Assembly (NCBI RefSeq): GCF_016864375.1
Contig: NZ_CP069357.1
Coordinates: forward strand, 310,001-374,000
Reading direction: 5' to 3'
Source: Microvirga sp. VF16
Lineage (GTDB): Bacteria; Pseudomonadota; Alphaproteobacteria; Rhizobiales; Beijerinckiaceae
DNA: 64,000 bases
Shown here: positions 1-9,002 of the stretch, piece by piece
Numbering within the stretch: position 1 is the first letter of the stretch
Layout of the letters: every line of letters begins with the position of its first letter
Translations under genes and position numbers: made by a program
The notes under the pieces: generated by a model
Seen by the model: only the letters and a program-made list of their open reading frames with translations
Database searches by the model: none
What the model was told of the DNA's origin: nothing

Positions 1-1001
1 CGGAAGCGGGTCTTGGCCTGACCGGCAACCGTTTTTATCCAGCCGAAGGCCTCTTCAATCCGCTTGCGGATGCGCTGGCTCACGGCGTAGCCGGCATGGC
101 GGGTCGTGCGGCCATCAATGGCCGAGCGCCGCCCGTTCGTATTCTGCGCCACATGCGGCGTGACCTTCATCGCCCGCAGATCATAGACGAAGTCCTGTGT
201 GTCGTAAGCCTTGTCGGCGCCGAGCGTGATCGCCCGTGATCGATCGGCGTAGGGCTCGATCAAAGCCAGGGCGGCCACGCGCTCGGCATGGCCATCGGCG
301 CGCGTCAGACAGGCGTCGACCACCAGGCCGGAGCGGTTCTCCATGAGCGCATGGCCGAGGAAGCACAGCTTCGCCTCCTTGCCGGCTCCCTTGCGGTAGA
401 GCCGCGCGTCCGGATCGGTGGTCGAGGCATGGGTCTGGTTCGACCGCTTCTCCCCCCGGAAGTTTGCCTCCGCGTTGCGCCCGCCGTCGGCCGGCGGATC
501 ACCCGCGCCGTCCTTCGGCTTGAAGCTCTTCATGGAGGCCCAGGCTTCGATCAGAGTGCCATCGACCGAGAAGTGGTCCGCGGATAGAAGCTTCTTCACC
601 CTGGGCTGGGCCAGTATGGCGGCCAGGAACTGGGCCGCGATGTCGCCGTCGAGCAGCCGATCGCGGTTCTTGGAGAAGGTGGAGTGATCCCAGGCTGCAT
701 CATCAATGCCGAGCCCAACAAACCAGCGAAACAGCAAATCGTACTCGAGGCGCTCCATCAGCTGGCGCTCGGAACGGATAGAGTAGAAGGCCTGCAGCAG
801 CATGGCCCGCAGCAGCTTCTCGGGCGCGATCGAGGGTCGACCCATGCGAGGGGCGTACAAGACTGCGAACTCGCGCTGCAGCACTGCGAGCGCCGTGTTG
901 GCGATCTGGCGGATCGCCCGCAATGGATGATCCGCGCGCACCCGGGCCTCCAGATCGACATAGGAGAATAGTTGCCCCGTCTGCTCGTCTCGCCCGCGCA
1001 T
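1..1001 (-). CDS. IS5-family DDE transposase, 3' end outside window
   Basis: Translation from ATG at 1001 is open to the window edge (333 codons). It begins MRGRDEQTGQLFSYVDLEAR. A region around YSIRSERQLMERLEYDLLFR matches the N-terminal domain of IS5-type transposases, and HFSVDGTLIEAW carries the first catalytic Asp. Later segments (GHALMENRSGLVVDACLT, TLGADKAYDTQDFV with the second Asp, and RKRIEEAFGWIKTV with the Glu) complete the DDE order. The product would bind the element ends and cut and rejoin DNA. An upstream ATG at 1005 is in another frame. Other readings here are shadows. Confidence 0.85.
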   Translation of the reverse strand, partial: MRGRDEQTGQLFSYVDLEARVRADHPLRAIRQIANTALAVLQREFAVLYAPRMGRPSIAPEKLLRAMLLQAFYSIRSERQLMERLEYDLLFRWFVGLGIDDAAWDHSTFSKNRDRLLDGDIAAQFLAAILAQPRVKKLLSADHFSVDGTLIEAWASMKSFKPKDGAGDPPADGGRNAEANFRGEKRSNQTHASTTDPDARLYRKGAGKEAKLCFLGHALMENRSGLVVDACLTRADGHAERVAALALIEPYADRSRAITLGADKAYDTQDFVYDLRAMKVTPHVAQNTNGRRSAIDGRTTRHAGYAVSQRIRKRIEEAFGWIKTVAGQAKTRF

Positions 1002-1079
1002 TCATTCCCTCCAGCTGCCCGAATCGAATGAATCACAGGCGAGCCTGCGCCGCTACGGACTTTTTCAACAGCCTGCTAA
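1..1079 (-). mobile_element. IS5-family insertion sequence, right part
   Basis: The window opens inside an insertion sequence. It holds the 5' three-quarters or more of a transposase gene read leftwards and ends near 1058-1079 in a sequence containing CTTTTTCAACAGCCTG, a tip commonly seen on IS5-family elements. The left end lies outside the window, so length and target duplication cannot be measured. Confidence 0.75.
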
Positions 1080-1600
1080 GCCTGCGATTCTCGTAAACCC
1101 CGTCTGCGGGAGGAGTCCGCAGGCAAAAGCTACTCTTCCGTTGTGGTGCATACGACAGCTCATAGAGTTCGGACGGCGTGTCACGCGCTTGAACAGGCGT
1201 CTAGCCGCAGTGACGGGAACTGCCGCGCCAGGTTTCAACAGGCAGAAGTGTCACCGCTCGAATCTTGGGGCAAGCCAGCCAAAGCACGTCATGTCGTTCT
1301 GCTGAGACAGCGGGGCGATGATTGCGGAGAACGAAGCAGGCAGTGCCGCCGGCTCGTGATTTCAACATTGCGCAAAGGCTTGGACATAGGCGTCACACTG
1401 CGGGTGGGGATGCGGTTGCCGTGCGTGTGGCATAGGGGGTCAATTTGCTCCTGACAGGCGCTCCTCAATCCGTCCCCGCATGCGGTGGTCTCTTGGCGGG
1501 ATCAGCCCAATCCCACAACAGCAGGCCTCTCGACCAACGCAGTCTGGCCCAAGAGCATGCGTCAACAGGCACCAGACATGGGTACGAGAGGGACGCCGGT
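1080..1600. other. No gene recognised
   Basis: These 520 bases follow the insertion-sequence end. The open frames here are short, lack ribosome sites and resemble no family I know. In complete cox operons a CoxF-like gene is normally followed by cox11, but I found no Cox11-like translation on the minus strand. The stretch may be eroded sequence downstream of the CoxF-like gene. Confidence 0.4.
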
Positions 1601-1810
1601 TTATGGCGAGGGGCTTGGCTGAGCCGACTCTGAGGTATGCGCTCGGGGATCCTGTTGATGACGTTGCTCTTCCTGCTCGCGTGTTTTGACGAACGAGACT
1701 GCGTAAAAAATGACCGCCAACAGAAAAAGGGCGAGCGCCAGGGCAACGTTGCGTCGCTTTCGCAACCGGATGAGGTCATCCGATTGGCTCTGATGTTGAT
1801 TCTGTCGCAT
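1601..1810 (-). CDS. CoxF-like small single-span membrane protein
   Basis: A 69-residue protein with a charged N-terminus (LRKRRN around residues 16-22), one hydrophobic span at about 22-41 (ALALALFLLAVIFYAVSFVK) and a polar tail. The layout 'RKRRN-hydrophobic-FYxVxxVK' is that of CoxF, a small protein encoded inside aa3 cytochrome oxidase operons of alphaproteobacteria, whose exact role is unsettled. I chose ATG at 1810 because GGAG sits about 7 bases upstream; an ATG at 1828 has no such site. No oxidase structural gene is adjacent, so it may be a stranded piece of a cox operon. Confidence 0.55.
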   Translation of the reverse strand: MRQNQHQSQSDDLIRLRKRRNVALALALFLLAVIFYAVSFVKTREQEEQRHQQDPRAHTSESAQPSPSP

Positions 1811-1925
1811 GGTGATCTCCGGAACCAAAATAGGTGCGGCGCGTTAACTCAGGTTTAACTATCATCTTGCGCCGCACCCTCTGCTTTGTCATTGACTGAT
1901 GCAACAATCAAACGGCGGTGGGGCG

Positions 1926-2585
1926 ATGTCGCAGGCTTTTTTTCAGCGTCACATATTGCGTGGGGTCACCCGGCAGAAGCTCTCTCTTGCAGTGCTCAGC
2001 GGGGTAACTGCTATCGGCATGGGGACGGCAGTAGCCCAGACATCCGCACCGTCGCAGACCAGTGCGCTGCAGGCGCAAGGAATAGCAAATCCGACAGCGG
2101 CATGGACGGAGTTCTGCAACCGCCTGCCAAGCGAATGCACGCTCGATCTCACCGAGCCCCGCACCATCACTCTTACCTCGCAGCTCTGGACCACACTCAC
2201 CTCCATCAACAAGCGAGTAAATCAAACCATCCGGGCTAAGACCGACGACGATCATTGGGGAATCGCGGACCGTTGGAATTTTGCTGAGGATGGATACGGC
2301 GACTGCGAGGATTACCAACTCGTCAAACGCAGGACATTGGTGCAGCAGGGATGGCCCCGGCGAGCCCTGCGGATGGCTGTTGTTATCGATGAGCTGGGTG
2401 CGGGCCATGCTGTGATGCTCGTCAGCACGGATCGTGGTGACTTCGTTCTCGACAACAAGAAAGACGCCATTCTTCCCTGGTCCCAGACAGGCTATACTTA
2501 CATCAAGGTCGAAAGCGCAGATGCCACTGCCTGGGCTTCTCTCGGAGGCATCATGACCTCGCCAACGACTGCCGCCAACCGCTGA
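1926..2585 (+). CDS. Transglutaminase-like cysteine protease (BTLCP), copy 1
   Basis: A 219-residue secreted protein of the bacterial transglutaminase-like cysteine proteinase family (DUF920). Residues 1-37 form a signal peptide ending AVA-Q. The likely catalytic triad is Cys127 (GDCEDYQ), His161 (GAGHAVM) and Asp176 (VLDNK), in the family order. Members act in the periplasm or at the cell surface; substrates are poorly known. ATG at 1926 has GGTGGGG just upstream and is preferred over ATG at 1899, which has no ribosome site. A paralogue lies at 21762-22424 with the same triad and a near-identical start region. Confidence 0.85.
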   Translation: MSQAFFQRHILRGVTRQKLSLAVLSGVTAIGMGTAVAQTSAPSQTSALQAQGIANPTAAWTEFCNRLPSECTLDLTEPRTITLTSQLWTTLTSINKRVNQTIRAKTDDDHWGIADRWNFAEDGYGDCEDYQLVKRRTLVQQGWPRRALRMAVVIDELGAGHAVMLVSTDRGDFVLDNKKDAILPWSQTGYTYIKVESADATAWASLGGIMTSPTTAANR

Positions 2586-2619
2586 GGGTGGTTGCGGCGC
2601 GCAGCTGATGTCCGGAGGG

Positions 2620-3174
2620 CTAGGGCTGCACAGGAGCATTGGCCTTCGCTTTGATAAACTCGACCATCGCTTGGCCGCTCCAGTCGGCCTCTCCCAGCAG
2701 GCGGCCGATCTCCAAGCCGTCTCGATCAATGAGAAGAGTGCCCGGCAATCCAACAAGACCAAGATCACGTAAGGCTTGGCCGCTCGAATCGACGTAGGGC
2801 ACAAGGTGCTCGACCCCGATGTCACGAAAGAATTTATCAACAACCTCCCTGCCTTGCCGGTCCAGGGAGAGCGCCACCACTGCAACATCATCGTTGTTGA
2901 AGAGACCCTGCAGGCGGTCCAGCGTTGGCATTTCCTTGCGGCAGGGCACGCACCAAGTCGCCCAAATATTCAAGACAACGAACTTGCCGCGAAAACTGGC
3001 CAGCGTCAGGTCTTCGCCTTGCGGTCCTTTGAATGTGATTGCTGGAACAGGGCGCGGTTTTGCATAGAGCTGAAGGCGTTCGGGAAGTTCATTTGCCGGC
3101 ACGGGCGTGCTGACCAGCCCAGCCACAAACGCCATGATCACGAGGATGAGTTTAGCCTGCGCGCGGACGCTCAT
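2620..3174 (-). CDS. TlpA-like periplasmic thioredoxin
   Basis: A 184-residue redoxin. Residues 1-27 are a signal peptide or anchor ending near VPANE. The thioredoxin fold follows with the active site WCVPC at about 74-78 and a downstream cis-proline segment (GLVGLPGTLLID). Such TlpA/ResA-type proteins reduce disulfides in the periplasm, for example in cytochrome c or in the copper-site cysteines of cytochrome oxidase subunit II and SCO. ATG at 3174 has GGAG 8 bases upstream; an ATG at 3231 lacks one. It faces the BTLCP gene tail to tail. The nearby PCuAC and SCO genes fit a role in copper-site reduction, which is inference. Confidence 0.87.
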   Translation of the reverse strand: MSVRAQAKLILVIMAFVAGLVSTPVPANELPERLQLYAKPRPVPAITFKGPQGEDLTLASFRGKFVVLNIWATWCVPCRKEMPTLDRLQGLFNNDDVAVVALSLDRQGREVVDKFFRDIGVEHLVPYVDSSGQALRDLGLVGLPGTLLIDRDGLEIGRLLGEADWSGQAMVEFIKAKANAPVQP

Positions 3175-3887
3175 GGGGCACACTCCAGCAGCAAGCTGCG
3201 TCGTAAACCGGGACTGTTCGCCTGACTCCACAGTTCTCGAGCCGACAGCATTGGCGTGGTCGTTCTCGCCCCTGGCTTCTGATTGTTGTTGTGCACAACC
3301 CCACCAGCAGCGATAGGCATGAACGCAGCGACACGCAACGGACGCCTAAGATCCCGCACCAGACCCCTAAGGACGTCGTGGTCTTTCCGTGCAGGGCCGG
3401 CTGCCTCGCGTCTTTCATCACCGTTTGGCAGCTTCCTTCCAGTGGCGATAACTCTCGTAATCGGGATGTTTTGGGCCCGCCAGCAGTCTCCTTGCCGCCG
3501 AACACGAGAGTTCGGCAGAGCGGATCTCAGTCTCTGTAACCTTCCGACGATGGAAACCGCAGCGGACCCGTTCGGAACGCTGGTCAGATGTGACGGGCTT
3601 TGTTGGCTCACGCGCATGAGGCGGTTCGTTTGTCGTTCTACGCTCTGATTCACCCATTGCCCTAGCACCTCAAGCCGCTAGAGGTTCAAGCCCGAATGTT
3701 CGATAAAAGGTGAGATCTGCTGGACACGTCGTCGCATTTGGCAGAGCAGACGTCATGCTCCGAGGGTGCCGGCCCGAAATGGTGGCGGTCGGCCAGTGTG
3801 CTGCCTGCCCGGTTGTAAAAATTGAACGTTGGCCCTATCTGCGGGGCGCCAGAACCCTCAAGTGACTATAGATTTACGAGGCCTTCG
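3175..3887. other. Gap with at most one doubtful small reading frame
   Basis: No family is recognisable in these 700 bases. A minus-strand frame at 3418-3657 (79 codons) ends in a helix-like, protein-like tail (PDYESYRHWKEAAKR) and might be a real small gene or remnant, but it has no clear ribosome site. The divergent promoters of the TlpA-like and MerR genes should lie here. No MerR-type 19-bp-spacer promoter was evident. Confidence 0.35.
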
Positions 3888-4307
3888 ATGAATCTGACAA
3901 TTGGTGAATTGTCTCGTCGCACCCAGGTAAAGATACCGACCGTACGGTACTACGAGCAGATTGGCCTGTTACCGCAGCCGGCGCGGACGGACGGACAGCA
4001 AAGACGATATCAGCAGGATGAGGTGAACCGACTCAACTTCATCCGTCATGCGCGCGAGCTCGGCTTTGGTGTAGAGGACATCCGGGAACTCCTGGACTTG
4101 TCGGCACGCCCTAACCAACCCTGCCACCAAGCGGATTCTATCGCCCGCCGAAACCTTGAGGCGGTCGACCGGCGACTGGCGCAACTGAGCGCCTTGCGCC
4201 GGGAGCTCGCGCGCATGGTCGAAGAATGCCAGCATGGGCGGATCTGTGAGTGTAGGGTGATTGAGGTCCTGGCTGATCACGCGCAGTGCCGCCATGACGA
4301 GCACTAA
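3888..4307 (+). CDS. MerR-family metal-responsive regulator
   Basis: A 139-residue regulator. Residues 3-70 are the MerR winged-helix domain (MNLTIGELSRRTQVKIPTVR, then YYEQIGLLP). A dimerisation helix follows (about 80-112). Cysteines at 79, 114, 120, 122 and 134 (ICECRVIEVL, HAQC) suggest a thiol metal site like those of ZntR/CadR-type sensors rather than the short CxxxxxxxC loop of CueR. ATG at 3888 begins exactly at the family N-terminus; the frame extends upstream to 3822 without a plausible site. It probably activates a neighbouring metal-handling gene, but the target is not evident. Confidence 0.8.
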   Translation: MNLTIGELSRRTQVKIPTVRYYEQIGLLPQPARTDGQQRRYQQDEVNRLNFIRHARELGFGVEDIRELLDLSARPNQPCHQADSIARRNLEAVDRRLAQLSALRRELARMVEECQHGRICECRVIEVLADHAQCRHDEH

Positions 4308-4917
4308 CAAAGCAGCCGCCAGCTCGCGGTATGGCTCGCCGGTTTCTTGCGGTTTGTGCCAACCTTGACGATCACAAATCTGTGACTCGGCTATACGAGC
4401 CGGTTGCATCAGGACTATAGCGCTGCTGTGAACCGTTTGCGCATCCCATACCTGAACCGCTCGCTGGGCGAGTTGCTGCTTCAGATCATCGTCATTGCGC
4501 TTGTGCTTCAGGCGTGTGAGGTCGCCTTTGCCCAAGTCGCTTGGCAGGATCATGGAACGCAACAATCCAAGGACCAATTGTCCTTGGTGAGGTCCAGTGC
4601 CGATGCCAGAACCACTAGAGTCGGCAGCGATACGCACCGGTCGGACGCGGCGCACACGGTGCTAGGGTGCGCCTCCGGCCGCCTTATGCCGAAGGGTTTA
4701 TCGGCACCGACGCTTGGTGGTGTGCAGCCTCTCTCATCTCTCGTCTGCCCCTTGATGGCCCTGTCCACGGTTGAGTCACGCCACCGTGAGATCCCTCTGC
4801 CAAGGCTGCACCTGCGCCCTCATTTGCGTGGGCCGCCGCATCTCGTCGCCTGATCCCTGAACCAGCGTCGAGAACACACTCGACCGTCGGCTCTTGCCTC
4901 GCACCACGGAGAGATAG
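4308..4917. other. No confident gene
   Basis: A plus-strand frame (4404-4853) has one hydrophobic patch (LLLQIIVIALVLQACEVAFA) but no ribosome site, and its second half is arginine-, serine- and proline-rich like a non-coding shadow. Readings on the other strand are broken by stops. The stretch may contain an eroded gene. The last 60 bases should carry the promoter of the PCuAC-SCO pair. Confidence 0.4.
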
Positions 4918-5445
4918 ATGCGTTTCCTGCTGACCGGCAGCGTTGTGGCTGCTTCCACCATCATGCTGTTCACCTCGGGCCCCGTGCTCGCACATGATTA
5001 CAATCTGGGCTCGGTGACCATTAATCATCCCTGGTCGCGCGCAACTCCGGGCGGCTCCAAAACCGGCAGCGGGTATCTGACGGTGACCAACACCGGCCCT
5101 GAGTCCGATCGCCTGACAGGCGGCGCATCGCCTTTCGCAGAGCGCGTCACCATTCATGCATCGTCAATCGACAATGGGATTGCCCGGATGCGCCCGGTCG
5201 AAGGTGGGCTCGACGTTAGCCCACGGCAGACCGTTGAGCTCAAACCTGGCGGAGCATATCATCTTATGTTCGAGGGGTTACGTGCACCCCTGAAGCCGAA
5301 CGACAAAGTGCCGGTCACCTTGAGGTTCGAGAAGGCGGGGTCCGTCGAGGTGGTCTTCGACGTGGCGGCCATGGGAGCAGGCGAGGGCGCCGCCCAGCAT
5401 GACACCATGGCACCGGGCATGCACCAGAACGGACCATCCCAATAA
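4918..5445 (+). CDS. PCuAC periplasmic copper chaperone, copy 1
   Basis: A 175-residue secreted PCuAC protein. The signal peptide covers residues 1-25 (LAH). The Cu(I) ligands fit the family pattern H(M)X10MX21HXM: His80, Met91, His115 and Met117. The C-terminal tail has further His and Met residues (AAQHDTMAPGMHQN), as in other copper proteins. These chaperones hand copper to SCO and to the CuA centre of cytochrome oxidase subunit II in the periplasm. GGAG lies about 8 bases before ATG 4918. The SCO gene follows at once, the usual PCuAC-SCO order. Confidence 0.92.
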   Translation: MRFLLTGSVVAASTIMLFTSGPVLAHDYNLGSVTINHPWSRATPGGSKTGSGYLTVTNTGPESDRLTGGASPFAERVTIHASSIDNGIARMRPVEGGLDVSPRQTVELKPGGAYHLMFEGLRAPLKPNDKVPVTLRFEKAGSVEVVFDVAAMGAGEGAAQHDTMAPGMHQNGPSQ

Positions 5446-5447
5446 GG

Positions 5448-6071
5448 ACGCACCGTCTTCTCCAGATCACTCTGTGGATCGCCGCGCTGCTGGGGCTGAC
5501 AGCCTTCGGGATCCTTCAATCCGGTCTTGTTCCGCGGCCGCAGCAATCGTCACCGCTGGCTGTCACAACGGGAACGGCCCAGATCGGCGGCGCATTTCGC
5601 CTCGAGAGCCACAAGGGCGAGATTGTTACGAATCAAAGCCTGAAGGGGCGGCCTGCAGCGGTGTTCTTCGGCTTCACGTATTGTCCTGAGGTGTGCCCGA
5701 CAGCCTTGATTGACTTATCGGGCTTGCTGCAGGAGCTTGGTGCCGATGGGGACAAGATCACGCCAGTTTTTATCACAGTTGACCCTGAGCGGGATACGAG
5801 ACCGGTCTTAGCTGAGTATATGCAAGCTTTCGACCCGCGCATCATCGCACTCACAGGGTCTCTGGCTGACGTCGATACTGCGGCCAAAGCATTCAAGGTT
5901 TTTTATCGTAAAGTTCCGGACGACCTCGGCGGCTATACGATGGACCATTCTGCTGCGGTATACCTGATGGATCGCGAAGGGCGCTTTGCTGGATCGCTCG
6001 ACAAGCACGAGCCGAAAGAGGCGAAGTTGCGCAAATTGCGGGCTTTGATTGGGAATAGCAGCCCGACTTAG
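5448..6071 (+). CDS. SCO1/SenC copper-transfer protein, no canonical start codon
   Basis: The reading frame after the PCuAC stop codes for a complete SCO protein: an N-terminal membrane anchor (LWIAALLGLTAFGIL), a thioredoxin fold, the copper motif CPEVC (Cys79, Cys83) and the copper-binding His167 (TMDHS). SCO delivers copper to the CuA site. In this frame there is no ATG, GTG or TTG between the stop at 5400-5402 and GTG 5661, and GTG 5661 would remove the anchor and half of the first beta-sheet. ACG at 5448 sits where the start is expected and gives 207 residues, against 208 for the second SCO gene at 23743. Either the start was lost by one base change or a non-standard start is used. Confidence 0.75.
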   Translation, partial: THRLLQITLWIAALLGLTAFGILQSGLVPRPQQSSPLAVTTGTAQIGGAFRLESHKGEIVTNQSLKGRPAAVFFGFTYCPEVCPTALIDLSGLLQELGADGDKITPVFITVDPERDTRPVLAEYMQAFDPRIIALTGSLADVDTAAKAFKVFYRKVPDDLGGYTMDHSAAVYLMDREGRFAGSLDKHEPKEAKLRKLRALIGNSSPT

Positions 6072-6232
6072 GTGTCGGAGCCCGAGCGGGCACACAACAG
6101 CAAACAACCACCGGACGTTATTCCCGCGACAACCGTCTATATCCTCTGCCACTGGCGATCTGAACCTTTGCCGTTCACGGTGCGTTAGGAATAAAACGAT
6201 ACTTCAATCTCTCGCCAAACAAGGCCAATCCA

Positions 6233-6964
6233 ATGCCTGCGCTTCGTTCGGCACTTGCGTGTGCTCGACGCCTCAATCTCCACCTCTTCGTGCTTTTCTG
6301 CCCAGTTGTCCTGGCGGGCTGTGTTTCGGTTGAACAGGCGCCCGTTCAGGAGACCCGCAGGCTGCCCGATCCAGAATACGTGAGGATGTACGGACCTCGT
6401 CCTGACGAGCGGTTTTCTCTGCCCGCAACCGACATCTCCGAGGTTGACCCGAAGTTCCTTCGGCGTGAGGTGGCCTATAACGGCTCCGAGGCGCCGGGAA
6501 CGATCGTTGTCGACACGGACAACCGGTATCTCTATCTCGTGCGAGAGAATGGGCGAGCCCTCCGGTATGGGATCGGCGTGGGGAAAGAGGGATTGGCTTG
6601 GAGCGGCCGCGCCCGGATTGGCCGGAAAGCAACCTGGCCGAGCTGGACGCCAACGGCTGACATGATCAAGCGAGAGCCGGAGCGGAATGCGCGCTGGGCC
6701 GGTGGCATGCCCGGTGGCCTGCAAAACCCGCTCGGCGCGCGGGCGCTTTATCTGTATGAGGGCGACAGAGACACCTTATTTCGCTTACACGGCACAACGG
6801 AGCCGTGGTCGATTGGACAGGCCGTTTCCAGTGGCTGTATCCGGCTGTTCAATCAGGACATCATCGACCTTTACAACCGCGTACCGGTCGGCTCACCGGT
6901 CATCGTGTTGAACCGCGGACCTGCAATGGCCCGGAACCTATCCGCGGAGCCGCCTCCCACCTGA
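6233..6964 (+). CDS. L,D-transpeptidase (YkuD domain) lipoprotein
   Basis: A 243-residue envelope enzyme. Residues 1-30 form a lipoprotein signal with lipobox LAGC (Cys30). The YkuD domain fills the C-terminal half with the catalytic pattern H-x14-SGC: His186 (LHGTTEPW) and Cys202 (VSSGCIRL). It should cross-link peptidoglycan at meso-diaminopimelate (3-3 links) or attach proteins to it. The same WPSWTP...[11 protein letters not shown] core occurs in the second copy at 44468-45133, which has a Tat-like rather than a lipoprotein leader. It stands alone 160 bases after the SCO gene. Confidence 0.9.
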   Translation: MPALRSALACARRLNLHLFVLFCPVVLAGCVSVEQAPVQETRRLPDPEYVRMYGPRPDERFSLPATDISEVDPKFLRREVAYNGSEAPGTIVVDTDNRYLYLVRENGRALRYGIGVGKEGLAWSGRARIGRKATWPSWTPTADMIKREPERNARWAGGMPGGLQNPLGARALYLYEGDRDTLFRLHGTTEPWSIGQAVSSGCIRLFNQDIIDLYNRVPVGSPVIVLNRGPAMARNLSAEPPPT

Positions 6965-7134
6965 CGGATGAAAGCATCGGACGTCAGGTCAGCCCTGCGC
7001 ACCAAAATCCTGCAGACCCGATACAAACGGTACTGTGATTGCAACGGCCACAACAGTGCCCGCCTCACGGGGCGAGGCCTCTGCATCCAGTGGACAGCGA
7101 TCGACGATCTATGTCGGCTTTGGTCGTCGCACAC

Positions 7135-7872
7135 CTATAAGCTTGGTCTCCCGGCCGCTCCGAGGATCAGGCCTGGCTTCTCATCGTCAGCTCGTTGGAG
7201 CAACACAACATATGAATCGGCATCTTGTGTCAGAACGGCTGCAAGGGGCGTCGTAACGCGCAGGGCAGCACCGGACCATGATCCAAGCAGATAGAAACCC
7301 CGTACCACATTGGTGTAGGTTTCCGTGCGTCCGGCGTTCTCGCCCCGCTGGATTGCAACCTGATTGTGTTTGCGAATGGGGAGCAACCAAACACCCGCCG
7401 TGCCGGAGCCGGGGGCGATGTCTACGATGACCAGGCCATTCTCTTCACTGACCTTGATGGCAACGGGCAGGATCGCGTGAGAGGCCGTCGCTGTTTCGAT
7501 CAACCGAGCAACTTGGTTTCTCTCCGAGCCGACACAGGCGAGAACACCATTGACGACCATCTGAGGCGTATAAACCTGCCGATCGCGCCGGGCTGACGCA
7601 TAGCCCCGCTGCCTCGAGGTGAAGGTCGGATCGGCAAGGGTATCCTTCCAGCCGAGATAGTCCCAATAGTTAACAGGCAAGCTCAGCACGATAAGGCTTG
7701 GATCCTGTTTCAACTCCGTCATGAGTTGGTTGGCAGGCCGGCAAGCCGAGCAGCCTTGGCTGACGAAAAGTTCAAGGACGGCTCGTGGCTCGGGCGATGC
7801 CAGAGCTGGGCCAACCAAAAGGGTCGATAGTACGGGAAGAAGCCCCAGCCAGGTTTTCAAGCGATCTCTCAT
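7135..7872 (-). CDS. DUF1223 secreted thioredoxin-like protein
   Basis: A 245-residue protein of the DUF1223 family, common in Rhizobiales. Residues 1-25 are a signal peptide (ALASPEP). A thioredoxin-like fold follows with a CxxC pair at Cys41 and Cys44 (SQGCSACRPA), then the family's NYWDYLGWKD segment and YTPQMVVNG, where the cis-proline is expected. The biochemical role is not established. I start at ATG 7872, which is weakly supported by GAG upstream; a TTG at 7884 is an alternative. Its neighbour on the other strand is the L,D-transpeptidase, tail to tail. Confidence 0.85.
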   Translation of the reverse strand: MRDRLKTWLGLLPVLSTLLVGPALASPEPRAVLELFVSQGCSACRPANQLMTELKQDPSLIVLSLPVNYWDYLGWKDTLADPTFTSRQRGYASARRDRQVYTPQMVVNGVLACVGSERNQVARLIETATASHAILPVAIKVSEENGLVIVDIAPGSGTAGVWLLPIRKHNQVAIQRGENAGRTETYTNVVRGFYLLGSWSGAALRVTTPLAAVLTQDADSYVVLLQRADDEKPGLILGAAGRPSL

Positions 7873-8243
7873 ACCCGTACTCAATACAGCTAGCTTTTCT
7901 CCGTAAAGTCACGTTCTCTCGATCCTAGGCCCTGCTTGTCGATGGACCGAGGCTGAGATGGAGGTCGAGTGCCGCGTGAGGTCAAGAAGCAGCGAGCCGA
8001 TCCTGAACCGAGAGCGCATGACCCTAAAAAGGAAGGGCCGTCGGCGGAGGAGAGGCCCACGACAACTCTCGTGAGCCCCAACCCAACGAGGCTGTCTCAC
8101 AGCGTGCATCGTATCTTTTGGAGCGCACCGGTACGATGCTAAGGCGATACGACACCGGTGGTGGCGGCGAACTGCGGGGTTGTGCGGACGATCACCCAGC
8201 CGAGAGCGACGTCACGAGCCGAGCAGCGCTGGGGCACACCACT
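7873..8243. other. Intergenic, nothing recognised
   Basis: About 370 bases between the DUF1223 gene start and the methyltransferase stop. The frames present are short and compositionally unlike genes. The promoter of the DUF1223 gene should lie in the first 60 bases. Confidence 0.4.
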
Positions 8244-8915
8244 TCAAGGCCGCACCCCTTCGTAAAACGAAAGGCTGCCGAACGCGGTCGCCACGCGGCG
8301 TATTTCGTGCACCTCCTGGAGACCGGCCTCACGCATGAACTGCGGCAGCAGACCTTTCAGGTTATCGGCGGTGTTTGCGAAACCGTCGAGGGCCTGCACC
8401 GGGTAGAACAGGAGGCGCATGAGCGTGGTGTCAGGCTGTCCCCAATCAGCGACATGCATCATGCCACCCGGGCGTAGGAGCGTCACCACATTGATAAGAG
8501 CCCGTCGTTTGGCCTCTCGATTGAGGTGATGGAAGACGAGGCTGGAGACGATCGTGTCGAAGCTCGCCACTCCAAACGCCGGGACCAGATCAAGCTCATC
8601 GATGCGGCTGCGCTGGAAGGCGGGAGTGACCCCCGTCTGAACAGCCTTTGCGCGGGCACGGGCTATAACATCAGGGTCAGCATCAACTCCGATGATTTCG
8701 GCACCAGGACAGGCCTGCTGTAGCATGAGGGTAAGTGTTCCAGTGCCACTTCCGAGATCTAGAATGCGCTGTCCTGGTTGCGGTGAGACCCTCTCGACCA
8801 ACCAGCTCTTCCAGGAGCGCTCGCGCATGATGGCGGACAGCACTGGGTCATAGAGCGCGGTCAGTCGGCGGAAGCCAGCTGCCGGGACGAAGTTTGGCGG
8901 GTGATCGCCACTCAT
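8244..8915 (-). CDS. Class I SAM-dependent methyltransferase
   Basis: A 223-residue cytoplasmic methyltransferase. Motif I (ILDLGSGTGTL) lies at residues 51-61, the acidic loop (IIGVDADPDVI) about 20 residues on, and motif IV/post-IV (SLVFHHLNREAKRRAL) follows. The N-terminus (FRRLTALYDPVLSAIM) is like UbiE/ArsM-type enzymes, but the three conserved arsenic-binding cysteines of ArsM are absent, so the substrate is open. It lies downstream of an ArsR-type repressor on the same strand, with an ArsR/SmtB-like palindrome between them, so metal-controlled expression is plausible. Confidence 0.85.
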   Translation of the reverse strand: MSGDHPPNFVPAAGFRRLTALYDPVLSAIMRERSWKSWLVERVSPQPGQRILDLGSGTGTLTLMLQQACPGAEIIGVDADPDVIARARAKAVQTGVTPAFQRSRIDELDLVPAFGVASFDTIVSSLVFHHLNREAKRRALINVVTLLRPGGMMHVADWGQPDTTLMRLLFYPVQALDGFANTADNLKGLLPQFMREAGLQEVHEIRRVATAFGSLSFYEGVRP

Positions 8916-8983
8916 TGTGAGGTTCCCGACTACCGGTGAACGGCTCGAGAATTGGAGAGGCCGCTCATCGCACTCGCTAAAAC

Positions 8984-9002
8984 ATTCAAGAGACGTTTGA
9001 AT
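8984..9002. promoter_or_regulatory. Candidate ArsR/SmtB-type operator
   Basis: ATTCAAGAGACGTTTGAAT is a perfect 6-7-6 inverted repeat (ATTCAA/TTGAAT) about 70 bases upstream of the methyltransferase ATG. ArsR/SmtB repressors bind AT-rich dyads with TTGAA or TTCAA half-sites, and an ArsR-type gene lies 190 bases away. The assignment is by pattern and position only. Confidence 0.5.

Noticed and set aside
1908-2891. A 327-codon minus-strand frame
   Set aside because: Antisense to the BTLCP gene and overlapping the TlpA-like gene in another frame; no domain resemblance.
3283-3668. Overlapping frames on both strands between the TlpA-like and MerR genes
   Set aside because: They overlap each other on opposite strands, have no ribosome sites and no family signal, apart from the doubtful tail of the 3418-3657 frame noted in the gap entry.
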